A stretch of 64,000 nt of DNA from Psococerastis gibbosa (lineage: Eukaryota; Arthropoda; Insecta; Psocodea; Psocidae): assembly GCA_963971405.1 (NCBI GenBank), contig OZ020485.1, positions 2,728,001 to 2,792,000 of the forward strand. Reading direction: 5' to 3'. Below, piece after piece: positions 1 to 9,501 of the stretch. Numbering within the stretch: the first letter of the stretch is position 1; every line of letters starts with the position of its first letter. The position numbers and the translations under genes are program-made. Below the pieces are notes generated by a model. That model saw only the letters and a list, made by a program, of their open reading frames with translations, was not told the DNA's origin and did no database searches.

Positions 1-162
1 TTGTGGGATCGAGTCCCAAACTTGCTAAGTTTTCTGGCCATGCTTCGGAGGGCATTTACAGCAGGTGATCCCGGGCCTTCCTAGTAAAGTGGAAGAGAGG
101 GCCTTATAGCCCTAACTCCACTAGGCTAGTTCGGTAATAGTACAAAAAGTCAATATTATAAA
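1..162 (+). repeat. tRNA-derived SINE (family S1), head cut by window edge
   Basis: The same sequence is complete at 49224-49430, where box A- and box B-like pol III promoter motifs are visible. Here only the box B part (gatcgagtcc, about 7-16) and the body remain. Related minus-strand copies lie at 17768-17912, 25868-26070 and 29125-29246. The family is recognised from the shared body (cttcggagggcat, tcccgggc, ccctaactcc). Confidence 0.75.
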
Positions 163-1062
163 AAATTAATTTTAAAATAATACCTTCGAATACTGCGATA
201 TTGCAGAAAACGTGTCCGATTTCTGCATCAGGCTTCATCGAGCTTGAGGGCGACGAACATAATGACTGCTCAAATGCTGGTGAAAACGATAGTTCTCCAG
301 GCTGCAATCTGCAAAGAGGATTTGGTGTCAACGTGAAAAGATCGAAAAAAATGTAACGTCCTTGAGCTTCTAGTGCTGTGTTCAGCTAAAGTTAAGTTAA
401 ATCTAGTGTGTTAAACTTTATACATTGAATCTTGGCTTTTCGCTTTCCTATCTATACGAAGGTAGTATAAGGAAAGCTTTGTGATGATTAAATTTTCGAC
501 GGATTTATACGTTTTGAGATCCCAGGTTTTTATGCAATGCCTATTTGTCCGGCGGATAAGAAATAAAGAAAATTGTCTTTACTTTTCATGTGGGCGAATT
601 TAATTTTGGACCTTGGAATTTGACAAAGTTTTGTACGTAGGTTCACAAAAATCATATCTCGGGACCCTTTTTGGTAAAGTCTAGTTAAGCTACTCTGCGG
701 TTCAAAAAGTCAAACAAAAATTGGTATAAAGTGGAAGGCAAAGTTTCCATTGGTAAGGTAATTTATATTTTAAGCATAGATTGTTATATTTGCATCACAT
801 GTTCCTTCTATCAAGTTGGTCATAAGCAATTAGTGCCTATACCTGCAATGCGAACATTAGACATAAAATAGAATGTGAGTAAATAAGTACGCTTCGCCGA
901 CCTTAAATTCTGTGTTGTTGTTGAAACTCAGAAGCGCCGCGCGCTTATTTAGAATCTCCAACTTCAGATTATGGATTGTCTATAGCCTTTGGTGCTGTAT
1001 ACAATACAATACGATAATTATTATATTTCCATAAAAAAGTTAAGTGACATCAACAATAATAT

Positions 1063-1704
1063 CAGGGTTACCAGATGTCCTCCTTTTTCGCCTTATTTAA
1101 TAATGAAAAAAATCCTAGTTTAAATATTATTTGATCAAAATTAGTCCATTTGCTTCACTGACACGCTAGAAAGTCTTTTATACATTCGAAGTAATGGAGG
1201 GTTGGAAATCGATGACAACAAACTGTTTGATCAGTTCCGATGCCTGCAAACCTTTGTGACTTGCCAAGAAGAAGGCTTTTTTGAACAATTGATGCATTTG
1301 CAATGGATGCAATTTTTTGACTGCACCAGTGAATTAGAAAATTTTTCGGAGCTGTTAAAAATTTGTCAGTTCTTCTTCGCTATACTGGGATCCAACTCCA
1401 CTCGAAAGAGTGTTTTCTCTTATAAATACTCAATGGACTGACGAGAGGAATAAACTCTTGGTTGAGTCGGTGAAGGGAATAGTAGCTGTTAAGTACAATT
1501 AATTTTAAACATTTAAATTGTACTGATTTTTACAAATATATTTCTAGCAAACCGAATTTACTGAAAGAAATATCATCAAAAATGAAATACGAATAAAAAT
1601 TATGTTAGTAGATATGTAAGTCTTCAATAAATGGGAATTTTTTGCGTATGTCCTCCTTTTTCATAAAATGTCCTCCTTTCCAAAAATTTGATCTGGTAAC
1701 CCTG
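1063..1704 (+). mobile_element. hAT-type DNA transposon remnant
   Basis: It begins cagggttaccagatgtcctc and ends with the inverted counterpart ggtaaccctg, a hAT-like terminus. It is flanked on both sides by ataatat (7 bp, close to the 8 bp hAT duplication). Inside is the C-terminal end of a hAT transposase. At 642 bp it is too short to be autonomous. The same insertion sits in repeat X copy B (50329-50970), so it predates the X duplication. Confidence 0.7.
1202..1503 (+). pseudogene. hAT transposase C-terminal fragment, frameshifted
   Basis: The reading frame from 1202 has no ATG and encodes residues typical of the hAT C-terminal dimerisation region. About 20 nt before its stop at 1441 a second frame takes over with the hallmark QWTDERNKLLVESVKG. 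A frameshift near 1410-1425 therefore breaks the gene. The N-terminal BED finger and the catalytic RNase H-like domain are absent. It sits inside the 642 bp hAT remnant. An identical relic is at 50468-50769. I infer no function. Confidence 0.6.
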
Positions 1705-2269
1705 ATAATATGCTGCAGGGCTCAGCCCGTGTGCAGCTTAAATTTGGAAAAAGCTTAATCTACGTGAATGTAAGTAAGTCAGTCTTCTTTGTATTCTTAA
1801 AAACGATGCATAACAAAATTATAGGATTTTGTTAGGGGTAGCTTTACTAGACTTTTACTAGCCTATGTTACTTATTTACAGCTACGTACTTAGCTTCTTT
1901 ACGCCGTATATGCCATGTACGGTTACGGTTATACTGTAGGAGCTTGTTTCACAATTTTCCTCTCAAACCTCCAGCTGCCTGAGATCTGTCCGTAACCTGT
2001 TCTCTTACAGTACTCTCTCACTTCAGAGGCTTCGACGCACCTTCTGCCTTTTGTGCTAAAGCCGTCCCAATACTCATTCCACATCACAAAGTCGCAAACC
2101 GACATGATTCTATTCTTCACAGCTTCTGCCACTATGGCATGCATATATATACATTAAATTCAAATATAATTTTATTACAATCCGTGTAAAATATTGAATC
2201 TTTTCTCTCAGTTTTTATTGCCCTTAATAAAATTTGAAAGTCTCAATCACTTAACCAGTTAACCAACAC

Positions 2270-2328
2270 GGGGATTTCTAAACTGCGGATGCGGACTGCG
2301 GACAAGGCCACTGCGGACGAAAGGGTTA
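2270..2328 (+). repeat. Left terminal inverted repeat of the 19.3 kb insertion
   Basis: Its core is gcggacaaggccactgcgg, with the heptamer tgcggac repeated, and it ends cgaaagggtta. About 50 of 59 positions pair with the right terminus; the outer 9 bp are poorly conserved. Confidence 0.9.
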
Positions 2329-2862
2329 TAAAAAGGGTTATCATTAAGTCACAGACAGAACAAAAAATAAATATATTTGTTTTGAGTTTAAAATGTGTTT
2401 TGTGATATTTCATCAATAAAATATTAAAAAATTATGGTTTAAAAACTTATTTTATTCATTGAGTACTGATTTTTTTGTTTATAGTTAGAATAAAATACTA
2501 ATAAAAAATGTGAATGCATGGCTGTCTGCTCAATGACGTCAAACAAAATAATGAATGACTGCTACGTCATTATTGTATCAGTAATTAAATAAAATTAAAA
2601 ATACCTTTTATTTTTATATTTTGAATTTGAAACTTTGAAAGGTTGAAAAACAACTCAATTTAAGCATGCTCTTCGAGCGCTTGCAACTAGCACTCCCCCA
2701 TGCCGTGTGAGCTGCTGCTCAAGGTTACATTTAGAAAACCTCTACGTAGAGTGTTACCAGCGTATTGACCCCATTATTTAATGAGTTGGAATGTGTCTCG
2801 TGATAACAACTAATCTATACGACTGCTGCAGCTGGAAACATCCTGTTCTCTTATCTTTTATT

Positions 2863-2869
2863 ATATATA
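2863..2869 (+). promoter_or_regulatory. Probable TATA box of the densovirus NS promoter
   Basis: An atatata box sits in ttattatatatacgggatca. A start site 25-30 bp downstream would fall at about 2890-2897. That makes the ATG at 2896 nearly cap-proximal and favours 2959 as the working NS1 start. The stretch from 2329 to 2862 is AT-rich, contains a small tgacgtca/acgtcatt palindrome (about 2534-2575) and has no gene I can see. Confidence 0.45.
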
Positions 2870-2895
2870 CGGGATCATAAATACCGACGTTGGTG

Positions 2896-4761
2896 ATGTT
2901 TCCAGTTAGTAGTTGGTCAAGTTCGGAATCGTTAGTTTGTGGTGAAACCGAAAAATTTATGTCAGAAAGTGAACAGTTTGAATTGATTTGTTTTGAGGAC
3001 TTATTGGAATTGTCTAGTGATGACAGATCAACCGCAAATTGGGACATTCTTCAAAAAGAGCAAGAAGAATGTCAAATTTCAGAAAGAGAAAGAAGTCCCA
3101 TTAGACGAAATGGAGATACTACCATCGACCCAGCAAATAGTAATGGAGTTGGAGGAAGAAACAAACTCGAACAGTCTGATGTTTTTCCTGGAGTTAATAT
3201 GGGAGAATATATTGACATTGACCATATTATTAAACAGTTTTTCGAAGATGATAAAACAAGCAGCAGTCGACAAGAGTTTACTAAACAAACGGAAGTGGGT
3301 AAAGATCAGGGATCTAACGGCGTCGGCATTGAAGAAGGAATTGCAGGAGCCCTCGCAGACTATATCATTCGAACATTTCAAACGCGCCCTGCAAGAAGCA
3401 GACTCCTACATGACGTTATCGCAGCAGATGTTGTCAGAGAAGGAGCGTCAAGACTTGATAGAGCTCTTCGGACCAAATACAGCGGAGGCATCTTTATCGT
3501 CGCCACACATGGCGACCACTACCACCTTATCCACGATTGCGCCTATACTTCTTCCACCTGTAGGTGCAGACGCGTCGATGAATTTAGAGGCGATACCAGA
3601 TACACTAGAAGAGTTCTTCGTAGCCTCAACATCCAAAGAGGATACTGGCAGAATCTCCTCATCTATCTCAGCAACGGTGGGAGAGACATTACATACATGG
3701 AAGTCGGAGGACGTGCGCGGATCATCGGTGGTGAAATTAGAGGTATTCCCTTTCAAGAACGTAATCAACAAGGACAAGAAGGACTGGTGGAAAGCGGCGA
3801 CCTTTCGAGCTACGATTCCAGTGTCGCCTTTGAGCCAAGTGCAACTTTTAGTGAACCGAATGATACCAGCCATACTTCAGATAGCGAAACAAGAAGGTGG
3901 CAGATTCGAAAAAAAAGAACTGCACCGTGGCGCCTTTACATTTACGTCAAGAGACACCTAGCTTCACCACCTTCACATTTAGTTAACACGACAACCTTTA
4001 ATGACTCAGAATTCGCCTTATTAAGCCATAATGAAAAAATTATGGCACTTGACTTGTTTGGTAACGATATAGCTGAAAAATCTACCTTAGAAATAATGAA
4101 ATTAGTCGAATCTAGCGAGTTTTGTATTTATAATGCACCTTTTGGAAACGTTGAGGCTTATTACTATAATGTAGAAGAAAGTTTGTTATACATGCGAGAT
4201 TTATTGAAATATCAATTTGGTGAGGAAGAAGTTATTAAAAGTTTCGTTAAAAACTTATTTGCAGTATGCGAAAGGAGCTATCCTAAACGAAATTGTCTAA
4301 TGGTAGTGTCACCACCAAACGGTGGTAAAAACTTTTTTTTTGACGCTATAATACATGCCTTTTTAGTTTTTGGAATGATAGGAAATTTTGGAAAGCACAG
4401 TCAATTCCCTTTGCAGGAATGTTGCCATAAACGTATTTTGCTATGGAATGAACCAAATTGTGAGCCTTCTGCTTTCGATACTCTTAAAATGTTATTTGGA
4501 GGAGATACGATGAGCATTAAAGTCAAATATAAACATGACAGTGTAATTTCGCGTACTCCTATTATTATTCTTACAAATAAGGATATATTTCCTAAAGATT
4601 TAGCTTTTCGAACTCGCATGTTTGTATATTATTGGAAAACTTGTCCTCCTTTAAAAACTTTACGAAAAAAATTACATCCAATGGCTACTTATTATTTGTT
4701 CGAAAATTATCATTGTTTTACCGATAATGTAACTATTGACAGCGGTGAGGAATATGAATAA
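2896..4761 (+). CDS. NS1: Endogenous densovirus NS1 (rolling-circle nickase / SF3 helicase)
   Basis: This is a parvovirus-type replication initiator, which nicks viral telomeres and unwinds DNA in the nucleus. Numbered from the ATG at 2896 (621 residues), an HUH metal-binding motif HYH lies at 208-210 and a candidate catalytic Tyr at 257 (IYLSNGG). The SF3 helicase Walker A (PPNGGKN, Lys 478), Walker B (ILLWNE, Glu 519) and motif C (IILTN, Asn 561) are all present. The frame is open throughout, so it is either young or retained. A second ATG at 2959 (600 residues) is the likelier start given the TATA position. NS2 overlaps in the +1 frame, and the capsid remnant converges 33 bp beyond the stop. 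It resembles NS1 of ambisense insect densoviruses. Being embedded in a TIR-bounded insertion in repeat DNA indicates an endogenous copy, not free virus. Confidence 0.9.
   Translation: MFPVSSWSSSESLVCGETEKFMSESEQFELICFEDLLELSSDDRSTANWDILQKEQEECQISERERSPIRRNGDTTIDPANSNGVGGRNKLEQSDVFPGVNMGEYIDIDHIIKQFFEDDKTSSSRQEFTKQTEVGKDQGSNGVGIEEGIAGALADYIIRTFQTRPARSRLLHDVIAADVVREGASRLDRALRTKYSGGIFIVATHGDHYHLIHDCAYTSSTCRCRRVDEFRGDTRYTRRVLRSLNIQRGYWQNLLIYLSNGGRDITYMEVGGRARIIGGEIRGIPFQERNQQGQEGLVESGDLSSYDSSVAFEPSATFSEPNDTSHTSDSETRRWQIRKKRTAPWRLYIYVKRHLASPPSHLVNTTTFNDSEFALLSHNEKIMALDLFGNDIAEKSTLEIMKLVESSEFCIYNAPFGNVEAYYYNVEESLLYMRDLLKYQFGEEEVIKSFVKNLFAVCERSYPKRNCLMVVSPPNGGKNFFFDAIIHAFLVFGMIGNFGKHSQFPLQECCHKRILLWNEPNCEPSAFDTLKMLFGGDTMSIKVKYKHDSVISRTPIIILTNKDIFPKDLAFRTRMFVYYWKTCPPLKTLRKKLHPMATYYLFENYHCFTDNVTIDSGEEYE
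3020..3961 (+). CDS. NS2: Endogenous densovirus NS2 (overlapping frame)
   Basis: A 313-residue frame lies entirely inside the N-terminal half of NS1, in another frame. Densoviruses encode NS2 in exactly this arrangement; its role is accessory to replication. The ATG at 3020 is the first one after the NS1 ATG at 2959, and none lies between. The NS1 ATG has a poor context (T at -3), so leaky scanning from one mRNA is a natural expression route. The product is charged (Lys/Glu-rich from about residue 13 to 50), with no recognisable catalytic motif. That two overlapping frames stay open over 942 nt argues against long neutral decay. Confidence 0.75.
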   Translation: MTDQPQIGTFFKKSKKNVKFQKEKEVPLDEMEILPSTQQIVMELEEETNSNSLMFFLELIWENILTLTILLNSFSKMIKQAAVDKSLLNKRKWVKIRDLTASALKKELQEPSQTISFEHFKRALQEADSYMTLSQQMLSEKERQDLIELFGPNTAEASLSSPHMATTTTLSTIAPILLPPVGADASMNLEAIPDTLEEFFVASTSKEDTGRISSSISATVGETLHTWKSEDVRGSSVVKLEVFPFKNVINKDKKDWWKAATFRATIPVSPLSQVQLLVNRMIPAILQIAKQEGGRFEKKELHRGAFTFTSRDT

Positions 4762-4794
4762 CAATATGTAATCAATATATATATATTTCATAAA

Positions 4795-5325
4795 TTACAG
4801 TTTTAAATTATTTAACCTTTTGGCGGTGCTTGGGTGGACGTTATAGGCATCTGCGTTGTTCTCGCTTTGTTTATGAACAAAGAGTTGTGCGTTACTGCAT
4901 AATCCTGATCGTCTAATGTTACTACTTGCAGTAGCTGCCTTGGTATTTGTAGAGGAATGCGCACTGGTGCTTCTTCTGCGTTTCTCCACACGTTCTCCCA
5001 ATTCTTGGGTTGCCATGTCATCGTCGGATTCGAAGTCGTTGTCCTCCGTGGTTTTGAAACCGCCATTTGGATACAAAGGCAAACCAAGACAAGTTTCACC
5101 GACAGCGTAGTGCTCATTACCATTATAGAAGTAGGTGTTAGTACGTGGCGCGTAGAAGTCAGTTTCACTACTGGCATTAACAAAGATAGAGCCAGGGTTA
5201 GCTTTAATGACAGCACTAGTTTCAACGGCAATGTATAATGCACTATTCTGGAACTTAGATGCTTCAGTTGCAGGATTTAACTGTGGTATAGCCAACATGC
5301 CGATGTGCAGCTGCGGTTGCGCAGT
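4795..5325 (-). pseudogene. VP: Endogenous densovirus capsid (VP), C-terminal remnant
   Basis: A minus-strand frame ending at 4795 carries densovirus structural-protein landmarks: QLHIGMLAIPQLNP near its start and the GETCLGLPLYPNGG stretch. Similarity extends a few codons upstream of the internal ATG (5296-5298) to about 5325, where it stops abruptly against unrelated LINE-like sequence. Only about 175 codons of a gene usually several times longer remain, so the N-terminal unique region and most of the jelly-roll are missing. It converges on NS1 with a 33 bp gap, the ambisense layout of these viruses. It cannot make a capsid. Confidence 0.8.
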
Positions 5326-5353
5326 AACTCAATCAGATTGAAGAAGGAAAAAT

Positions 5354-5805
5354 GTGTCCCGTTTGACCGCTGTGAATTTCGAAAGCAAAGCTGAGATACA
5401 GAATTCAGAAAGGCTCAAGTTTCAGGATTGTGTGTACTTAGACACGATGTCTTTTGTATATAAACTTGAGAAAGGAAACCTCCCGGAGTACATGACTACG
5501 GAAATGGAGAAAAATAGTGACATACATAAGTATGGAACAAGAAGTATGAACAACCTGCACAGAAATTACAGAAGAACGAACTTAGGAATAAATTCAGTGT
5601 ATCATAAAGGCATGGCAGAGTATTATAAAATAGAACCGTCAATAAGAACATCGCAAAATATTTCTATATTTCGAGCTAAATTAAAAACTAAATTGATGGA
5701 AAACATGTGACATAGTGATATAGTAAAAGTGTGTACAATAGTTATTCACAGAAGAACTGAACATTAGCGCAAGCGCTACTTGGGAATACAACAACAACAA
5801 CAACA
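5354..5805 (+). pseudogene. 3' end of a non-LTR retrotransposon with (AAC)n tail
   Basis: The frame to 5710 resembles the extreme C-terminus of LINE reverse transcriptase proteins (motif YLDTMSFVYKLEKGNLPEY, then an HKYGTRS element). A short 3' UTR and a five-unit aac microsatellite tail (about 5790-5805) follow, as expected for a 5'-truncated LINE. It abuts the truncated densovirus capsid gene, so its arrival or a later deletion may have removed the rest of VP. Confidence 0.6.
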
Positions 5806-6241
5806 TTAGGCATTGGAGTTGTAGATGAAATGATGATTGTACAAGAAAAAATATTTGGCAAATGTTCCGGGTTACAAATCTACCAACTAAGCTATTTGTA
5901 TATGTATCTATCTGTGCATGTGAATAATATTGGATAACCTATTTTCCTGTAAGTAATGAAGGCTGCGTTGTTTCCCTACCATATTAGTTATATTAGTCAT
6001 ATTAGTTATTTGTCTATGAGCGGGGGCTATATGCCTATACCCTGTACCCAAATAAAATTAAAAGAAATACAACTGTTACTAATATGTGTAGACTAAAATA
6101 ATTACATTTGTTTCGCTCCATTTGAGTATCTGTAATAGACATTTGGAGCAGAAATAATAAATTATTCTGCTTTAAATACACCGACTACATGAGAAACCCC
6201 ATGAATGAATGCCATCTTCCATTTCAGTATTTCCACCAGTC
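5806..6241. other. Intergenic, no gene seen
   Basis: AT-rich sequence with short iterations of attagttat (about 5985-6010) and an aataaa run near 6050. I see no coding or RNA feature. Confidence 0.4.
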
Positions 6242-6560
6242 TTAACTAAGCCAGCCGCCTAGGCATGTCGTCTTAGTTGTAGGCATCGTCAAGCGCTTAA
6301 TATTTAGCCCTCTTGAGTCGCAATCTACGGATTGGTTTGCAGCGAATGTTGTATTTTTCTCCTGCACTCTTGTCTGTTTAGTGCGGTCCTTTTCGCACCC
6401 CAGGTCCCTCATGACATCCTGTAGGTACTCCTTCCTCTGTCGTCCTCTTGAGTTGGTGCCTTCAACCATACCCTCAATTATGTTCTTGAGGAGCCTTTCG
6501 TGTCTCAGAATATGTCCCATCCATTTGCCTCTTCTTGTCGAAATCGTGGCCATAATAGCT
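6242..6560 (-). pseudogene. RTE-type LINE, C-terminal fragment
   Basis: The minus-strand translation has RRGKWMGHILRHERLLKNII, then a basic GRQRKEYLQD stretch and a final NQSVDCDSRG. This is the signature order at the C-terminus of RTE-clade ORF2. Reverse transcriptase and endonuclease domains are missing. It is a dead-on-arrival copy inside the 19.3 kb insertion. Confidence 0.65.
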
Positions 6561-8739
6561 CTTTTTTCATATATGTAATGCTGTAATTTGGATTTTATAG
6601 GTCTTCTTCATAGTGACTCTCTATGTGTCCAGCAGTCCTGCCAAATTAGCTAGGATATGAGTCATTTGGTAGGAGTAATGGATCATTCCAACGGAAGAGC
6701 CCAAATGGTCGAAAACCACCAGATTTCATGCACATAATCATCGACGAAAAGGGAGACATGAAGGTCCCAAAGTTGTGCCTGTTATCAAGCCAAACCAAGC
6801 TCATGTGAGTAGCCTAAATTAGTGTAGAATAATAAAAACATCGTGAAATATTACAAGTTGTACCTATATTTTTTAAAGACTGTACAGCATGTAAACTTTC
6901 TACTGCATACTATTTCTCCGTTAGGTACCGTTACAGTATAATATACCGTAACCGTTACAGTATAATGTAGTTGTCTATGTTTCTACAGTGTATTATTACC
7001 ATGCCGTTTACTGTACGTGAAATCATGAAGGTGTTGAGTTTGCATAAGGTTTACCTTATTTCAATCCCTAATGGCTTCAGAGAGCTTGTTAAATATTGGT
7101 AATAAGTAGATTTTTATTTATTCTGTAAATCGAGATGATCTGTGAGCCTGGCCTTATGTGTAACGATTGTCACTGGCACGTGCAGGTGCCATGTTGGGTA
7201 TCTCAGAGACTCGGACCTTGTCTCGGTAAACGCAAATACGCCTTTTATAATTCAATAAAGGGCAATGCCTATTGCGGAGTGAGGGACCAAATGGTCTCGT
7301 TTACGCCATTGTTTCGTAGCATGGAATTCATGTATGCATTACAAGTCACAAAATTTGTGAGGTTAAGTCCAGCCAACTTCAGTTAGAGTCTTCCCACGAG
7401 GAACACTTAGGCGAATGTCCCAGCAAAATAATTAAATATTGTGCCAGGTATGATGCTTGCCTCAGGGCATGAATGAATTCTAGAATGCGGCATGAGACAC
7501 TTTGGATACTCTTTGACTTGGTAGTTTTCTTTGCATTGGCTGCGTTTTTAAACAGCGTACTGAATTTATTTATTTACAAAAAAATAGATAAAAAAAGCGC
7601 TGCAAAACAAAGGGCAGACCACCAAATATTAGTTTAATTGAAGTGATATGCATTATAAAACTATAAATTGTAACATTTTTGACCGCGTTCTTATTAATTT
7701 TGCCATAACTGTATCCTTCAGATCCTTCCCCCGAATTACACAAAAAAAAAATTATATTTACTAATACAATATTAAATTTAAATTTTATTTTCTGAGTTGT
7801 AAGATACCTATGCTATGAATGCTAAATGACCAATTACTTGTCACTTATTGTGTAGGCAACTTCAATTTTTTTAGTGGCTCTTATAAACTCGAAAGTTTGT
7901 AAGTAGTTACTACTTCTTGACCCCTGGTCACCAATGTGATTCTCAGGCGCTACCGCGACATTCACCAGATTCTCGGCACTCACAAGCCACAGCTAAATAC
8001 TGCTTCATTGAATGCCCCTGACACTCCACAAGATCGTCTTCGCCGAGGTGCAGATTATCTTTTAATGATATGAATAATAATTTTAGAATGGGCCTGACTA
8101 CGACCAGGGGACCTACTTTTGATTGAATTGGGCTTAGATGTTATGTTGGGTCATTATTATTTCGCCAATGATTGGTTAGAGTGGAATTTGACCTTTCACA
8201 CCCAATACCAAAGGGTGCGTGTGATGTTCATTCCTCAATTTTTATTTATGTTTATTGTTTTCAGGCTATGTCAATGCTGGTGATACTCAGGAGTGATCTG
8301 TTGAAGCAATCTACAATATTATGCCCTCAGTATTTATCATCGTTAATAGACTTAATTAGCCTTCAAAAGTCAAAACAATAGAAGGCGTCAACCAACCTGG
8401 GCGCCCGAGAAAAGAATATCTGCAGCAAGTTGTGAATATACATATACAATACATACTGTATACATACGCGGACCTGAATTGAAGAAGAAGCCTTCAAATT
8501 GCACAGAAGTCGGGGAAGCATACAGTATTACTCTTTGTACTATTAAGATAATATAATAATACCATTTACTAGACTAATAAATGTATGCAAATGCAATCTA
8601 TAATTTATTATTCATATACCTACTTTATCTTAATTTAAGAGCATCAAGTGCATCATGGTGTAAGCGCCATTTTTTATTTGCTGTAGAAAGTCCTAGTCAT
8701 TCATCATATTAGAGTCTTGAATGTAAACTCCTATGGTTA
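6561..8739. other. Low-complexity intergenic; weakly duplicated at 40.9 and 43.7 kb
   Basis: No convincing gene. Two short stretches recur in the same order further right: gcctaaatta near 6810 (again about 40903) and the tttcagg...ggtgata stretch near 8263-8290 (again about 43660). They suggest that the 6.8-15.4 kb and 40.9-47.2 kb regions are ancient paralogues. A splice-donor-like gtgagt follows a codon-like stretch at about 6803, but coding is not demonstrable. Confidence 0.35.
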
Positions 8740-9209
8740 TATATATATAGTTTAAATGTTTTTAGCCCCTAGCCTAAACCACCTTAGCTCAAGGTTGCGC
8801 TGCCTGATTGATGTCCTTGATAGTTCTTAGCGCTGCAGCATAATTTCCATGCCAGAAAAGATAGCATGAACCTGTATGTTATTAGTGAGATGTTTCTCCC
8901 AGCTAGGCAATCCCAGGACTAAAATAATATAATATACCTAAGCTTAGTTCGTGGTTGATCTAAAAGAAAGTATTAAAGTTAAAGAACAATATAAAATAAT
9001 GTAATGATGTGGCCTACACAGGCCTATAGTTGGCTAAAATTTAGTTATGCAACCTATGCTATTAATGCTCTCGTGTCTTAGGCTATTAAGCTACCTTACT
9101 GCACTTCACAATTAAATTGGTTATGCATAGTCTAATAATGTTATTATTCGTGTCATAAGGCTGATCAAAAAATTTCAAATGTACAAAATATTGAAATAGT
9201 GTGGGTATA
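8740..9209 (+). repeat. Duplicated block D, copy 1 left part
   Basis: Aligns colinearly, with much divergence, to 45775-46160 (shared aattcagttatgcaacct-type and attcgtg stretches). It is interrupted by the Gypsy element after gtata at 9205-9209 and resumes at 13986. Confidence 0.65.
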
Positions 9210-9402
9210 TGTGGTGTCTGTGGTTTTCTAGAACCACGTATTCCGGAAAACCATTAACCATTAGTTGGAGTTGTATGGTCGTAAACAAAAAATAAAGATG
9301 GATGAACGATTTACCGAATTATTAATTTATTACTATATTATTTAATCCTGTACAATAATTAATGGATATAACAGAATAATATAATGGGTAAACTACAGAA
9401 CA
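9210..9402 (+). repeat. Gypsy 5' LTR
   Basis: 193 bp, TG...CA ends, same as the 3' LTR apart from a tandem aaccatt duplication near 9250. Confidence 0.95.
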
Positions 9403-9403
9403 G

Positions 9404-9415
9404 TGGCGCAGTCGG
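9404..9415 (+). promoter_or_regulatory. Gypsy primer binding site, tRNA-Ser type
   Basis: tggcgcagtcgg starts one base after the 5' LTR. It is complementary to a 3' CCA end preceded by an acceptor strand like that of insect serine tRNAs (5' gcagtcg). Confidence 0.7.
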
Positions 9416-9501
9416 TAATTAGCCTACTATATTTACTATTTTGCGATTGTTTTTGCTTATTGCTTACTTACTAGTGCACGTGGTACTTTTACTTTGCCAC
9501 A

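Larger units (their letters stand above)
1..2269 (+). repeat. Repeat X, copy A, left part
   Basis: This stretch matches 49270-51538 in the same orientation with about seven substitutions and one 3 bp indel (about 99.5% or better identity). It contains the SINE, a hAT remnant (1063-1704) and an unrecognised 71-residue minus-strand reading frame (1929-2144) that is equally open in the other copy. X is interrupted at 2269 by the 19.3 kb insertion and resumes at 21607. X could be a transposon family or a recent segmental duplication. Confidence 0.9.

Noticed and set aside
104-331. 75-residue minus-strand frame, repeated at 49373-49600
   Set aside because: It lies over the SINE body and repeat X, has no protein similarity I recognise, and is duplicated only because X is duplicated.
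1929-2144. 71-residue minus-strand frame starting at a real ATG, duplicated at 51195-51410
   Set aside because: Open in both X copies but unrecognised. With 99.5% identity, joint openness is not evidence of selection. Kept only as a remark under repeat X.
2778-3873. Minus-strand frames opposite NS1/NS2
   Set aside because: Antisense shadows of a region with two plus-strand coding frames; VP-type coding does not extend this far in ambisense densoviruses.
4812-5243. Second minus-strand frame of 143 residues under VP
   Set aside because: A low-complexity alternative frame of the capsid remnant. The other frame carries the recognisable capsid motifs.
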